Assembly: GCA_947846985.1 (NCBI GenBank)
Contig: CANTUZ010000002.1
Location: 150,159,889 to 150,223,888, forward strand
Direction: 5' to 3'
Length of the DNA: 64,000 nt
Origin: Fratercula arctica
Lineage: Eukaryota; Chordata; Aves; Charadriiformes; Alcidae
Shown here piece after piece: positions 48,394 to 60,672 of this stretch (the first letter of the stretch is position 1; the number at the start of each line of letters is the position of its first letter). A program made the position numbers and the translations under genes. The notes under the pieces are model-generated. The model was given only the letters and a program-made list of their open reading frames with translations, was not told where the DNA came from and ran no database searches.

Positions 48394-50110
48394 TGATGAA
48401 TCCCACAACCATGGTCCTCCAATCTTTCCTACCCTTCCTCCACTGCCCTGCTGCTGGGTCAAGGCTGCTGCAGAGTACAGTAGGCCTGTGAAATAAGTCC
48501 CTGAGAAATGCTAGACCAAAGCTTTAAACGAGTTCACTTCCCAGATCTGCTTCAGAACTCCAGCAGAGCAAGAGCAGTGCCGGCAGGGAGTGGGGAGGAA
48601 TGGCCACGAGCATCCGCAGGAGCCGCTTCCACCAGCTCCACAATGGAAGGATTCATATCTTGTGTCTCCCCGAATGCTGACTATGGCCTCCCAAAGAACA
48701 CTGATATTTAACTTGATTTAGAAAGGTAATAAAGAATGAAGCCAGCAGCCTGTGAATGGACAGACCGGAGTGTAGACAACAGGCACGGCTAATTCTGATT
48801 TTAAATAACAATAGGGACAGCAGACCCACTGGCAACAGCCAGAGCTTTTCTTCAAATTGTGTATTCTCTGACTTTCCTTTTGCTATTGGAGGGCCCAACT
48901 CTGCAAACTATTTTTAGTAGCGTTACTTTGTCAGTGCCCAGCCATGAATCAGAGTCCCACTGTGCTATTCAAACACTTAACTAAAGGCTGGTTTCTGCCC
49001 AAAGACCTTGAAATCCAACTTACAAAAATCCCATAGGTCTAAATGGCAGAAAGAATTACATTAGCAGTACTTTCTTTTATTGTCTTTTATTACTTATTTT
49101 ACTAAATATTATTTACTTAATTTGTGGCAATCAGAGTAGAATAATGAAAAAAATGTTTCCAAGCGGAAGACTGGAACAACTCTGCAGTACTGCTGGTGAA
49201 ATAACAAACCATTTCAATGAAAGAAACTATAAGCATTGAACAGCCCAAAATGGCTTCTGCAGAGCCACAGCAGTATTGTATGCAAATATATAATTTAGTT
49301 GTTTTTATGTAACCTGGCTATTTTGTAATCACAGAAGTAGGGATTAGACAAATGGGCATATGCCATTTGTAAAGAAACTACATGGGAAAAATAGGCACTG
49401 CAGCTACAGTCCTGATATTTAAATTTTGATACTCGATAAACACATTGTCAGCCAACAGCAAATTACTTGGCTTCATTAATGATACTGATTTGGAGTTAAA
49501 GTAGAAGATACAGAAATTAAAGTCTATATATGTACACGATCTTTTGAAACAAATTTTAATGAATGGTGATTGTCTTGCTTTTGTCCAGTGCTGTTCATCC
49601 AGGCGTGCTCACAAACCAATCGCATCCTCATTTGCCCATGAACAAAGGAGTTCACCGTGTCTATCACTAGACAGCCATCATCTCTGGTGTGACAACATGA
49701 GGTGCTCATAAGCATGCACAACACTTTAAAAATGTGTTTTGCACAATAAATGCAAAATATAGACGGGATCTATGTCTAGAATGTAGATAGGCTACGTGTC
49801 TACAATAACTCTAGCTAAAATGTCACGAGAAACATATATATATCAGAAAAACCTATCATGACAATATATATAAAATAATCACAAGAGATTATGACTAAAT
49901 CCCTGCATTCTGCAGATCCAGCAACTCATCCACGCCACCATGCTGAGGTATCATTTGCAACGACCTTTAAAGAAAATGACCCCTATTCCCAGAGAGCAGA
50001 CTGCCTGCAGGACAAGCGCCTAGGAGACGAGCCCATGATTGAGTGGCTAATATCTTTACACAAGTCCACCTGATGTAACATGAAAAACAGTACTGAGACC
50101 ATGGTTTTAC
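48394..50110. other. AT-rich unique region
   Basis: About 1.7 kb. It includes a possible very old interspersed repeat at 48930-49025 and short TA-rich runs near 49836 and 49865. No gene recognised. Confidence 0.35.
48930..49025. repeat. Possible very old amniote interspersed repeat
   Basis: The order GTGCCCAGCCATGAATCAGA, CCCACTGTGCTA, AAACACTTAAC, CTGCCCAAAGACCTTGAAAT resembles an old dispersed repeat of reptiles (blocks of the type GAATCAGG-CCCCATTGTGCTA and CCCAAAGAGCTTACAATC). The match is short and by eye only, and the family is not named. Confidence 0.25.
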
Positions 50111-50200
50111 CCTGTTTCTGAGATTCTGCTTCCAAAACCCTTGTAGCAGCCTCTAAGAGGTTTTTGGAAAGTTTGATAACCTTCCCCATTAAAGCCGAGG
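50111..50200 (-). other. Candidate protein-coding exon (90 nt), unidentified
   Basis: A minus-strand segment with acceptor-like AGCGCAGTGTTTTAG upstream and donor-like GTAAAACC downstream of GAAACAGG. It is open in the frame reading MGKVIKLSKNLLEAATRVLE then AESQKQ, which looks like a helical, lysine-rich segment. Phase is 1 at both ends, so the exon is symmetric. The 3' phase is compatible with the candidate at 47082-47230. The peptide is not assigned to a family, and short helical frames like this occur by chance. Confidence 0.22.
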
Positions 50201-50730
50201 CTAAAACACTGCGCTCCTGACAGGCACAACTTAATTGGGTTCCTCCAAATAGTCTTTAAAATCTGTGGTAAGGATCTGGATCCATTCTGAAAACACATTA
50301 AGTCATACACCAAAGACCAGGACAAAAGTATCACTGAAGGTGACAGCAGCTAATTGTTTAAAATATCCATTTCCCATCACGCACATTATGTTACTCACGT
50401 TATACAACACATTCAACCCAAAGTCTACCTACCACGCTTGGTATTTTTGGGCTGCTGTACCAGCAAAGGTCTTGCAAATGAAAGTGTGGCCCAGATTCAT
50501 CCAACTATTTTTAGACACCTTCTGCTGTTACCTACATTCCGTCTGCAGACTCTCGACACAGTCAGTGCAGAGACAGTCACCTGCCTCCTGTCCCCAGCCC
50601 CAGAGCTGATCTCTCTTGGGACATCCTTACTGCTGGCCACAGTGGGAACACCGAGAAATCTAGGAGTTACCTGAGAGTAGACGGGACCTCAAAATTTGAT
50701 TTAGTAACGCAGAAGACCAAGGTTTTCATT
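50201..50730. other. Unique region
   Basis: About 530 bp, nothing recognised. Confidence 0.4.
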
Positions 50731-50830
50731 GATAGAATAGTTAGTTGGAGGGGACCTACAAAGATCACCTTGTCCAACTGCCTGACTTCTCCAACTTGTT
50801 AACCTCAGCCAACAAGTGAGAAAACGAACT
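50731..50830 (-). mobile_element. Old CR1 3' end fragment, minus strand
   Basis: GATAGAATAGTTAGTTGGAG, then GGGACCTACAAAGATCACC and TTGTCCAACTGCCTGAC, is the inverted CR1 3' terminus (octamer, stem-loop strands, UTR). Similarity fades after about 50785. It is much more diverged than the plus-strand copies. Confidence 0.7.
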
Positions 50831-52540
50831 CTAAGCTGTGCTGCACCTACAGAGCTAAGGCGGAAAAAAAAGCAACAAAACTATTTTAGTCAACCAAGGC
50901 TGCCTGCATGGACCTGAATACACACAGGGAACAGATTTTTTGAGTAAGGCGGTGCCATTTTTACATACTGATGAGTAATAACACACTCTAAAAATGTTTT
51001 ATAGGACTTGATTGTGAGAGACGGAATTAGTTTGGACACTTTGCCTTTTGAAGACCATGGCAACCACTAGCAAGGTGAAAAACAGTCTCCCTGGGTCATT
51101 TCTATGGAGGTTTCTGATAGTGGCTTGGCTGGTGCTCACTTCTCTGCATGGCAGCAGAATTACTGACTTTGCTGGGAACAGCCAAGACTCCTTGTTTAAT
51201 AACAAGTTATGACAAATCACTGTAATTCTAGTGTTGGCTACAAATTGCGTTAAAATCTTTATTTGAGATTTTAAGGACGAGAAAAAGGATTTGGAGGACT
51301 GGAATGGAAGTTGTCCCCTCTTTACCAGTTCTCCTGTTAATTCCACACAGATGCCTTGACTCTTGGGCTTCTCCTTTCTCTAAATAAAAATCTGTGAAGG
51401 TCTGAGACCAGCTATCTGCCAGCTGTTAAACCTGTCTGTGACTGTACAGCAAATCACCTCGGTCTATTCTGACTGGCACTAATGGAACTCTCATCACCCG
51501 GAAGCAACATCCATCTTAAATGGATAGTAGCTCCCAATCCTTCTAGTCTTTGGGACTTCATGGTGTTGCCTCCCCACCCTGTAGCAGTTGCTTAATGTAA
51601 GAAAAGACCAAAACTGATGCACAGAGATGTGTATGCGCATATATACACTATGAATGAGGAATTAACAACTTCTTCTCCAGAACCTCTTGGGGACCTAAAA
51701 GCATCACCTGTAACCCTGCTGCATCAGGGGTTAGCCAGCGGCTGGCTTCTAGTGTCATCAGACACCCTTTCCCCTTGTTACATTTTTGGAATCATCTGCA
51801 AACTTTCAGCCTTTTAATATCAAATGTGAAAGCAAATTATATAAACAAGCAGTCTCTCAATCCAGTAGAAATATTACATTAAATTTCAAGGTAGGATATT
51901 TACATTGGGGAAGATCCTATTTGTACCTTTATTGTTTTTGAGGTTTATTCTCCAAAACAAAGGCCTTTTTAGTGCTGATGATTTGCCTCAGTTTGAATCA
52001 CTAATGGCCAAGAGGAAAGGGCCAGAACCAGGACAAAAATATCCCAGCCCTTCTGTAGATGACATCTGGGCCTATGGAATGAACATTGTCACTCATATAG
52101 ACAGACAAATCTGCCCCGGGGGGATGAATCAGGAAAACACCCCTTCTTGACATCTATCTGTCTATCTGGATATCAGACTTTTGTCTTGCCTCTGTGTTGG
52201 CACTGATTACTGCATACACCCACCTTGTCAGCAGCTCCAAACAAAAATATTTTTCGCTATTCTAGTTCACCCTCTGTGTGCCACGATGCGTGCCAGACTT
52301 AGCCCTTAAAGTCTGCAGTTAAGCGTTTCTGTTTTGTCTCTCCTTATTCTGAGTAACACTTATGGGAAATTTGCTCTTTGATTTCAAGGTAAGACCAAAA
52401 TAGACTCACAGAGTTACTTAACCAGGGATGATTTCTCTAAAATCATACTATTGTCTCCATCGCTAGTCCACGCAAGCCAAACGCTTTAAAAAAAATACTT
52501 TGGTTATTACTAGTGTACTTGAAGCCTGCTGCCAATTTTT
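50831..52540. other. Unique region, no gene recognised
   Basis: About 1.7 kb. Frames of up to 115 codons on the minus strand and 81 on the plus strand have no recognisable match. Confidence 0.4.
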
Positions 52541-52543
52541 GTG

Positions 52544-52558
52544 TTTTTTTTTTTTTTT
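52544..52558. repeat. Poly(T) tract, about 15 bp
   Basis: First of five long homopolymer tracts between 52.5 and 55.2 kb. Confidence 0.9.
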
Positions 52559-52754
52559 CTGTGTTTTTTCTCTTTAAATAATCTCAGCTCGAAACAAAAC
52601 AAAAAAACCACCGGAGGTACCCACAGAGTGGTAAGGAAAAATGACTTAACTTCCCATTTGCAGAGATGCTCAACTGTGGCAGCCTCCTTTAGATTCAGGA
52701 GAAAGGAACTGAAAAAACCAATCCTGGGTAGCTATAAAGGAGACCAAGCATAGA

Positions 52755-52789
52755 TGTGTGTATATATATATATATCTATGAAAAAAAAA
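52755..52789. repeat. (TG)(TA)n microsatellite with trailing A-run
   Basis: GTGTG followed by about eight TA units, then CTATG and nine A. A simple-sequence tract. Confidence 0.85.
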
Positions 52790-53560
52790 GACCAACAACA
52801 ACAGAGTTCCATCACGTAAGTTATAACCTAAACACACACAAGCAGACAAATTAAGCAGATGTATGCTCTGTGTATACATTACTGTTGGTATTAGACCTCT
52901 AAAAAATAACTTCCCATTACGCACTCTTTAAGCAACTATGAATTTGGTTGGCATCTGCATGGCAATGGAAGGACTGTAGCAGCCAGTGGTATGAATTGTT
53001 GTTAAACTCTATTTAAAACAATTATATCTTTATGCTAGCTGAAATTCTTTACTGTTCATAATCAGCTTTCAGCTCTAAAACCCAAGTCACCAGGATACAC
53101 ACATTACTTACATTGCACTGTAAGACTGTGGTTGTAAAAGACTATTAAGGAGGAACCCTTGCCAAAATAATACTAAATAATTCCTTTCTAGTTAAGATTA
53201 AAATTATGGCTACGAGAGCAGAGGCTTGCTAATTCACTTTAATGATTGGGAGATTCCACTGCAAATTACTGAATTTTGCAACTAAGTGAGAAATGCGTTA
53301 AAAAAGCAAGTGTAATTTATCACAAAATGCACTTTGCTCATTTATTTTGACAATTGTTGTTTAAATTATTTATGCCTCTTCATCATGTGCTAGTAAATGT
53401 ACTGTAGTCTGTTTTGTAAAAATAGTCATCAGTGAGATTAGAGTAACATAACATCCGCTATTACCCTTTGCTTGGAGGTGAGTAGAAATCAGCATTTTGT
53501 GCCTTGCCAATGCAAAACAGGGTTTCAGAAAAGGGCGGTTTTGGTGATTCTTGGGTTTTG

Positions 53561-53576
53561 TTTTTTTTTTTTTTTT
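53561..53576. repeat. Poly(T) tract, 16 bp
   Basis: T-run preceded by TTTTG and followed by GTTT. Confidence 0.9.
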
Positions 53577-53733
53577 GTTTAAACAATGCTGAACCTACAG
53601 CAGCTCCCAACCATTTCAAACATCTGGACTGAAACCTGAGTGAGAGGAGCTGAGTGTTGTTACCTTCAAATTGGGGCCACTTATTTAGGTGCCTTATTTA
53701 AAGGCTTAAAAATGTGGTATTAGGATTCCTGCT

Positions 53734-53749
53734 CCCCCCCCCCCCCCCC
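53734..53749. repeat. Poly(C) tract, 16 bp
   Basis: An uninterrupted run of 16 C in AT-rich DNA. Poly(C)/poly(G) runs of this length are rarer than A/T runs, can form G-quadruplex or i-motif structures and are prone to sequencing length errors. Confidence 0.9.
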
Positions 53750-54953
53750 GGAAATCTTCATCAGCACCCATGAACACGGTTCTGAACCTGAACTCAAAGT
53801 CAGTAGGAGCTTTGCTTGAACAGGCTGACAAACATTATGGAGTACCTACTGCTTTGAATTGACGCATCTTCTTTAAAGGAAGAGAAATTTTGCCTTCTCC
53901 CTTTTCTTACTTCAGGTCTACCCGAAGGAACAAAGGAGGAAGCCACACCTTCCTCTCCTGAGCTGTGGTTTGACTTTACAAACTTGGATCGCAGGCATGA
54001 AATCGAGGTGAGTAAGTGCAAACGAGGAAGGAGAAAAGTTACAGCAGATTTGGCTCCAGTCATTCCTGGAATCAAGTTATGTCAAGACCATGAAACGCTC
54101 AGGGTGTTGGCTGGAGTTGCATCACAGTCAACCTACGCTGAAGAACACCATGTACTCAGGAAACGAGGCAGTTGGGCATCCCATGAGGATTAGCGCAGCA
54201 GGCTTGCCAGTGCATGTGCTTCTATCCCTTCTATCAAGTGTATTGCAACTCTGGAGAGGGAAAAAAAAACCCCAAAACTCAGCTCCCCACCTCCCCAGTA
54301 AGAGATTAGCTCTTGTGAAAGATGCTGGACTGACAGCCTCAATTAGGGATGAGAGGGGTTTTGGCACATCAGTGGCTAAGCAAGGAATATTACAGGAGAT
54401 CTTTGGAAGGAACCTGGAGGACTTCTTGAGACCTCTTTCCTCCATTACATACAGAAATTGCATCAACCAGAGCCTGACCTTACAACTGCATTCACCCCAC
54501 CTAATTTATACCTTAATTAATGATGATTATTAATTACCCTTAATTACTTTAGATCCCTAAATTTAACGATGGTGCTTCTCAATTAGGAGGGTGGTTATCT
54601 GTGGTATTCGGTGCCTCAGCAGATGCTATGAATCCAGGCCCTCCAGTATTACCTTCTCACTTAAACACTCATGACCGAAGGCACTGAATATCCTTTCTGC
54701 GGATGGCTGAAAAAAAGGCCTTGAAAATGCTTATTGTGAAATCAAAGCTATTCTTTCCTGAACGTAATAATTATCAAGTGAGCTTTAAAACATGTTTCGC
54801 GCTTTAAAATCCCCCCCAAGCCCATGGGCACATGGCTCTGTGCCTTGGTGGCTGCAGGGGGAGAGAGACGAGCTCTCTGCACGACAGAGGGAAATTTCAG
54901 GCTCCAGGAAAGCAATAAGCTTTATACTTATTTCACAGGGTGGTTGTTTTTTG

Positions 54954-54978
54954 TTTTTTTTTTTTTTTTTTTTTTTTT
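54954..54978. repeat. Poly(T) tract, about 25 bp
   Basis: A long T-run after GTTTTTTG. No retrotransposed body is seen on either side. Confidence 0.9.
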
Positions 54979-55151
54979 AAAGCAGAGTCATTAAACTGTA
55001 ATTTAGGGGAAGAGGGGGAGAGGAAAAGTGGGAAAAAAGATTTACTGATAATCTTACCAGTCATGTGCATTAGCTTCCTGTATGCTGACTCACCTTTAGC
55101 TGTTTAAACGTGTTTCCTTCAACATTTTCCTTGGGTGGCGGTTTTGTTGTG

Positions 55152-55168
55152 TTTTTTTTTTTTTTTTT
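55152..55168. repeat. Poly(T) tract, 17 bp
   Basis: T-run less than 200 bp downstream of the 25-bp T tract. Confidence 0.9.
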
Positions 55169-57583
55169 ATTAGCATAAACTTTTCTCTACTTAATATGGT
55201 AAGATGCAGACAAAGACACTCAGGCCTTCAGCCTCCTCATTTTTTCCTCCCATTTTCTTCTGCCTCCTATCTATGGAAACTTAACTAGAGAGTTTCCCCT
55301 CAGATGTAGCCTGTCTGAAGGGCACCCGCAGGCAGACGAAGCAAGTCTGTACCATGCCTTGTGAGTGTTACAGCTTGTCCAGCACCATCTTTTCGTCTGG
55401 AAAGACACTTTTAGATAAACAGGTTTCCAAGCAGGAGAGTTAAAATTAATGGCACGGCGTCCCCACAGCCGGAGGATGGCTGCGGGAAAGCCCGTGGTAC
55501 GAACCAGTCATATTTCCACGTCAAACTGAGAGCAGCCTCATGAATGTGCTGCTCAGACGTGACTCGCATTTCTGTGCCATTTACAGCAAAAAACCCATCA
55601 GCTAATCCTTCCCCTGCCTCTTCCTCTGCTCTCTTCGGATGCACAAATGAATGCAACACGGTGAATACTTTTCAGATAACTTACACCTCTTCTGGACGGG
55701 GTGAGACAGCTGTGGGTGTCTCGGAGCTGTTTGCTTCCCCAGGTGGGACTCCTCCTGTAGGAGCAGGAGGACCTGCACAGAGCCTGAGTCTTCCCAAAAC
55801 AGGGCTGTTCCTAGAGGGAGCGTTGCGTTTGGACCACACTATCAGATTAGTCTTGGGCCATGGACTGATGTTTCCCTCCAGATTTGGCTGGAAACTCCAA
55901 AAAACAAGCAGTTTTTCAGCCTGCGTGGGTTTGTAGCCCTCTAAGATCATTCATCCTCTGGAGGTGAAGGTCCCATGTGATGCCTGGAAGCCTGCTGACC
56001 ACGTCTAAGTCACCTCTCACCAGCCCCTCGCAACAACCCCCGGCTCCTGGAGGCTGCAGCCACTTTCCAAATCCCCGCTTCGAACAATAAAAGGACCACA
56101 TTGACGTTGCCGGATCATGTGTGTGTGCGTGGAGGGGGTATTGCTCTTTCCACTCCTGGCTGGATCCCATTAAGATCAGGGTAAGATCACAGTACAGCGT
56201 CTCTGCAACACCCCAGGAGAATAAAACAAAAATGCCGTCAACTACCATTAGCTAAACCAGGACTGTAGTGGTAGTTCTGTGCACATAACACAGCAAATTA
56301 TTAAACACACTTCAACTATAAATAATAATAAACTCAAAGAAGCAAATCTTCTTAAGGTCTGCGAAACTCAATCTTAAAATTTTTGGTGCAGTCCTCTAGT
56401 TAAATTACAAAGCACTAAACCTAAAATTAACTTGCTCTGGGCAATCTTAAAATAGTAGATTGCTGGATCTAAGCTTATGGGTGTTCTCAGTTAACTGCTT
56501 CTGAAGAAATACAAAAGTGGTTTATTACATCTATAATTACAGCAAAACTTTGCCCTGTACTTTTCTCTCCTGGCTGGAGGAAACGAGTTTGGATGTTATC
56601 ATGTGAAATCGAGCGCTGATTATCAAAAGGACAGGAATCCTAAGTGGGTCTGAGCTATCAGAGCTCTTGAGATAAGCCCGATACAGCCTTCTGCAGGATC
56701 GTGCAGGTTTGCCTCTTCTGCAAGATCACTTATAGGAGTGTACAAACACGCACACATATGTATGTGTATATGCACTTATATGTACACACACAATTACCTA
56801 CGTACAGATAAACAATCCTGCAGAAAAGGAAACTTCCAGGGCACTTTTAAAAATAGATGCCCTTGTGCACACACACAATTACTTTTCTAAGTATTCTCCT
56901 TTTTCCGTATTTCTACCCTCATTTTGTCTATCAATAGTTTTATTTTTGTATAAAACTCGACACCCTGATCTTGACGATAAAATATACTGCCAGAGATCAC
57001 AGAATATTGACAATATTGTCAGTCTTGGCAGAAGAGGAGAGTCAGACTCCCCTCCACAAAGCCACGAGGCTGGGTAACAAATCAATAGGAGAGACTGATC
57101 TGCTTTCTGATTTTTCAGTTGTTAGAGTCACATTTCCAAGCTGTTCTCTCCAGACCATGAAGGGCCAGAAACTTCTTTTTTATTGCTTAATGAAAGCTGA
57201 AAACTCATAATTTCACAGGACTTCAGAAGCAGTAGCTCGTAGAGAAACACCACATATTGTCACAGTCATGATAAACCTTATGATTGGCCACAGTTTTAAG
57301 ATTTTGAGGGTTGAAATGCTACCTTTGGCAGCAAGTCATGCAGATAGACTTTTAAGCAAGGCATGAGTTGTAAAAAAATCTGGAAATTCATTTTTTTATA
57401 AGAGAAAAGACAGCATATTGCTATTCTATAAAGAACTCCAATACAGCGTGGACATTTTGTAAACTTTTCTGCAGGGACTGCAGCAATCACAATTTATTTT
57501 TAAATTCACCTGCTTTAACGCTGTACATGTAGAAATATTTTCAGGTAGAAGACTTCTCGTGGAGGAAGCAATGCATCTGATAC
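55169..57583. other. AT-rich unique region
   Basis: About 2.4 kb. A minus-strand frame at 55411-55659 has coding-like composition but no splice-like flanks. A CA/TG/TA-rich low-complexity stretch lies at 56745-56795. Confidence 0.4.
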
Positions 57584-57770
57584 CCCATGCTCTTCCATGG
57601 AATCAGATGTAGTTCCTGGTTCTTGATTGCATTTGCCACTGTATTGCAACATTTTATGATTGAGTCAGTAAACTTAACAATATTTAAGCTGCTCTTCTGA
57701 TTAGAGAGCTTAAAATATGTGGAGAGTAGTGCGGTTACTTTCAAAAGCACTTGGCTTAATTTTTCTTCCA
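57584..57770 (-). other. Candidate protein-coding exon (187 nt), unidentified
   Basis: On the minus strand this is preceded by a very good acceptor (TTTTCCTTTAATACAG) and is open for its whole length, with start phase 1. The 3' end is uncertain: GTATCA after CATGGG is a weak donor giving phase 2, and if it is not used the frame ends at a TGA at 57541-57543. The peptide includes EEKLSQVLLKVTALLSTYFK and IIKCCNTVANAIKNQE, helical in character and possibly HEAT/ARM-like. No gene is recognised. Confidence 0.2.
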
Positions 57771-60672
57771 CTGTATTAAAGGAAAATGACTGATTCAGAG
57801 CACTATGACAGCAATACCGGATATTTGGATCTAAAAAAATCCAAACCCTCCTGTAATTCTATTTGCCCTCCACAGCTTTTTCTACTGTTTTCCAGCCTAC
57901 TGCTTTTCTTGAACTTTTTCAAATTTCCTCTCATAAATTGACAGCTTGCACAAAAGATTGGCAATATGAGAACAGAAAAAGCCAAACCCACAGTTATGCA
58001 ACCCAGAATTTACTAAAAATTTCAATACTTTTCAAAGACCAGCAGACACTTCTCTTAACAGAAGTGACTTTTATAGTCAATACTGATGACTGGCCAGTTG
58101 TGGAAAAATACCACGTTTCTCTTACAGACTATTTTAATATAGGAGGCAAATCCTGAAATATTAAAGAGGAAGTAAAACAGTAACAAGTGAGACATGTAAA
58201 GACTCCCCTTTCAAACTCTCGTCTAGAGAATGAGTCATACGCTCATTTACAGCTAAGCTTGGATTAAATCGCTAGCAGTGGATCTGAAAGCAGAAAAATA
58301 AAAACAGAACTACAGTCCAAAGATGAACCTTCCGTGTCAGAGAAAAACCAAAAGGATTTCAAAATACGTTTCGTAGCATTTGTTCTGGTAAGCAGATTGA
58401 AATAAGAAAAGAAAATGATGGAATTTTAGAAAACGTGAAAAATCTAACTATTAAAAATTCTTTGCTAAAGCCTGTTTTATGATCACACAAAGGCCCTCTG
58501 TTCCCTGCAGTGTGCCAGCTGCTATTCATTATTTTACGTGCAAAAAAAGGCATTCGATCACCTGTTCCACAAACTGCAATTTTGGGGAAGTAAAAGACCG
58601 AAAAGCATTCAAGGCAGAAGTTCAGACCCATTCAGTACTCTGCAGCCTGTGCCAGCTCTGGCCAAAAAGGTCCAGCGATGTCTGACTCATACAGATCTCA
58701 ACCTAAGATAAATCTAAATTATCGCCTGCTTTTCAGCAAATGGAAATTAAGTTAATCAAAATGTATGTTAAAAACCATACAATTTCAAAACTTAAAGAAA
58801 ATACACACTTGCTTCTGCCCAGGGATTGCTTGACTCATTTCATCAAAAACTTGCGGGATAAGAAGAGCTTGATCCAAATACAAGACTGCACATTTGCACA
58901 AGAATAAACTTTTTGTAGTATCAAGCTATTTTCCCTTTCCTCGTTCCCCTGCACGTTACAGGCGCTGCAGGCGAGGTTACAGCCCGTTTGCCGAACCCAC
59001 TCACGCAAACCGCTCCCAAGGTTTCTTGTTTTCACCAGATGGTGTTAGGGTGGGATCGCTGGTGAGCACCAAACCTGCCTATTTCTGTGCTGACTCTCTT
59101 CTGAAAGCTTTGCTGACAGCAACCTGTGAAAAGCGGAGCTGTGAAGTCGTGCCTCCTGCGCGTGAACTTGGTATTTCACAGCGTCAGTCAACTGTCTGGG
59201 AAAGATCGCCATCCCCCGTATGCTCCCCGTCTTCTTCCCCGGGCCCCTTCCAAACAGTTAAAAACAAGTCCCAACGCCAGCCAACATTTTTTTCAATGTA
59301 CATTATCATGCCAAGAAGTCTTGATTCTTTGGGCTTTGTATTACACTTTAAAACAATATACAGAAACAGTGGTCCTAGGACAGTCAACAGTGCATCTATT
59401 TTTTTCCATTTACAGTAGTCTCAATACATAAAGATTTATGATGGATTTTGTTTAAAGGAGACTCAACAGAAAAGACAACCAGCTTGTCAACACTGCGATG
59501 GACTTGGTGTGTAATTTTTGGTGTCTGTAAACAGAAGGTGACATAAGAAAGAAATCCGATTTTAACTGAAATTATGTGGAATATGCAAAAGTAAACACTT
59601 TGATGCATCATGTCCCGCCATCATCCTAGGCTAACTTGGAGCTAAGATGAAGGTGTACTGGGACTGTGAGTGATTTTGAGCCATTTTATCATGAGAGCTT
59701 CCTTAAGTAACAGGCATTCCTTCGTCACACTTTCCGATGTCAAATTACCGAATGCATCTGAACAGTCTGCAAAAGGGACCTCTTTTAGCCCTGCCAAACA
59801 GTTTTCTTGGAGAGCAGATATTCTCAGAAAAACATTTGGCCCTACTGCTATCTAACATCAATATTTAAATCTTTAATAGTGTACAATGTCTATGTATCTT
59901 AATGTCTTCAACAATAATGATCTTAAATGTTGAGCAGATGCTTATTCATAACCCTTTTGACCCCTTTTGTCTTTTTTTTTTGTAGGCTTCTCCTCTGCAT
60001 TGCCATTTGGTTCATCAGTTTTCAAAATTCAGTTAAGCTGAAAGCACAGGAAGGAAAACTTGCCTGCACTTGCTCGATGCTGTTTTGCAGCAAAGGTTAA
60101 GAACAATGAGAGGTCTTTCATTGTATGTACAACACCTTCGCTCGCACTGAACTTGTCAGACTGCCTTCGAGCACTGGCTGCAAATGCCAGGAAAGCTGAA
60201 GCATAGAGATTGCAGTTTCTGGAAAAGCTGCGCTACATTTGGGCTTATCTGGGTATGAACGTGTATCAGCCAAAAAAATGTTCTTTAAGCTTTTTGAAAG
60301 AAAAAGCTTGCAGAAAAAGGTGGCAAAAATTAGGTACCCAATCACATTATTTTTGCATCTAGAAATGACCCAACATTAACAAGGATGGATCACTCCCACA
60401 TTCCACCTCATGGAATGACACCCACAGACTTCCAGCACTTCCAGGCTTAAGCTTCTTAATCAGGAACTCGCATCTGGTTGTGAGAGCCAAACATTAGCAG
60501 TTCAGCAAACTGGTTCCTGGTCTGCCAGTCCAGAGAACGACAAGGTTTAACCATAGCATGGGAAACAAGTGGACCCTTTAATTTTACTTCACATTCAACG
60601 TACTCTGTCCACTTCTCCTTAGGAAACAAACCTGAGCTCCAGTGAGTCTCACAACCTGTTGTCTCAATACTG
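57771..60672. other. Unique region with CpG-enriched stretch
   Basis: About 2.9 kb. The part from 58940 to 59260 has about 19 CpGs in 320 bp. A minus-strand open stretch from an acceptor-like site at 60618 to a TAA at 60456-60458 reads EKWTEYVECEVKLKGPLVSH and looks coding-like, but no family is recognised. Confidence 0.35.

Noticed and set aside
58894..59418. 174-codon plus-strand open frame
   Set aside because: Lies over a CpG-enriched stretch, low in domain-like features, no family match.
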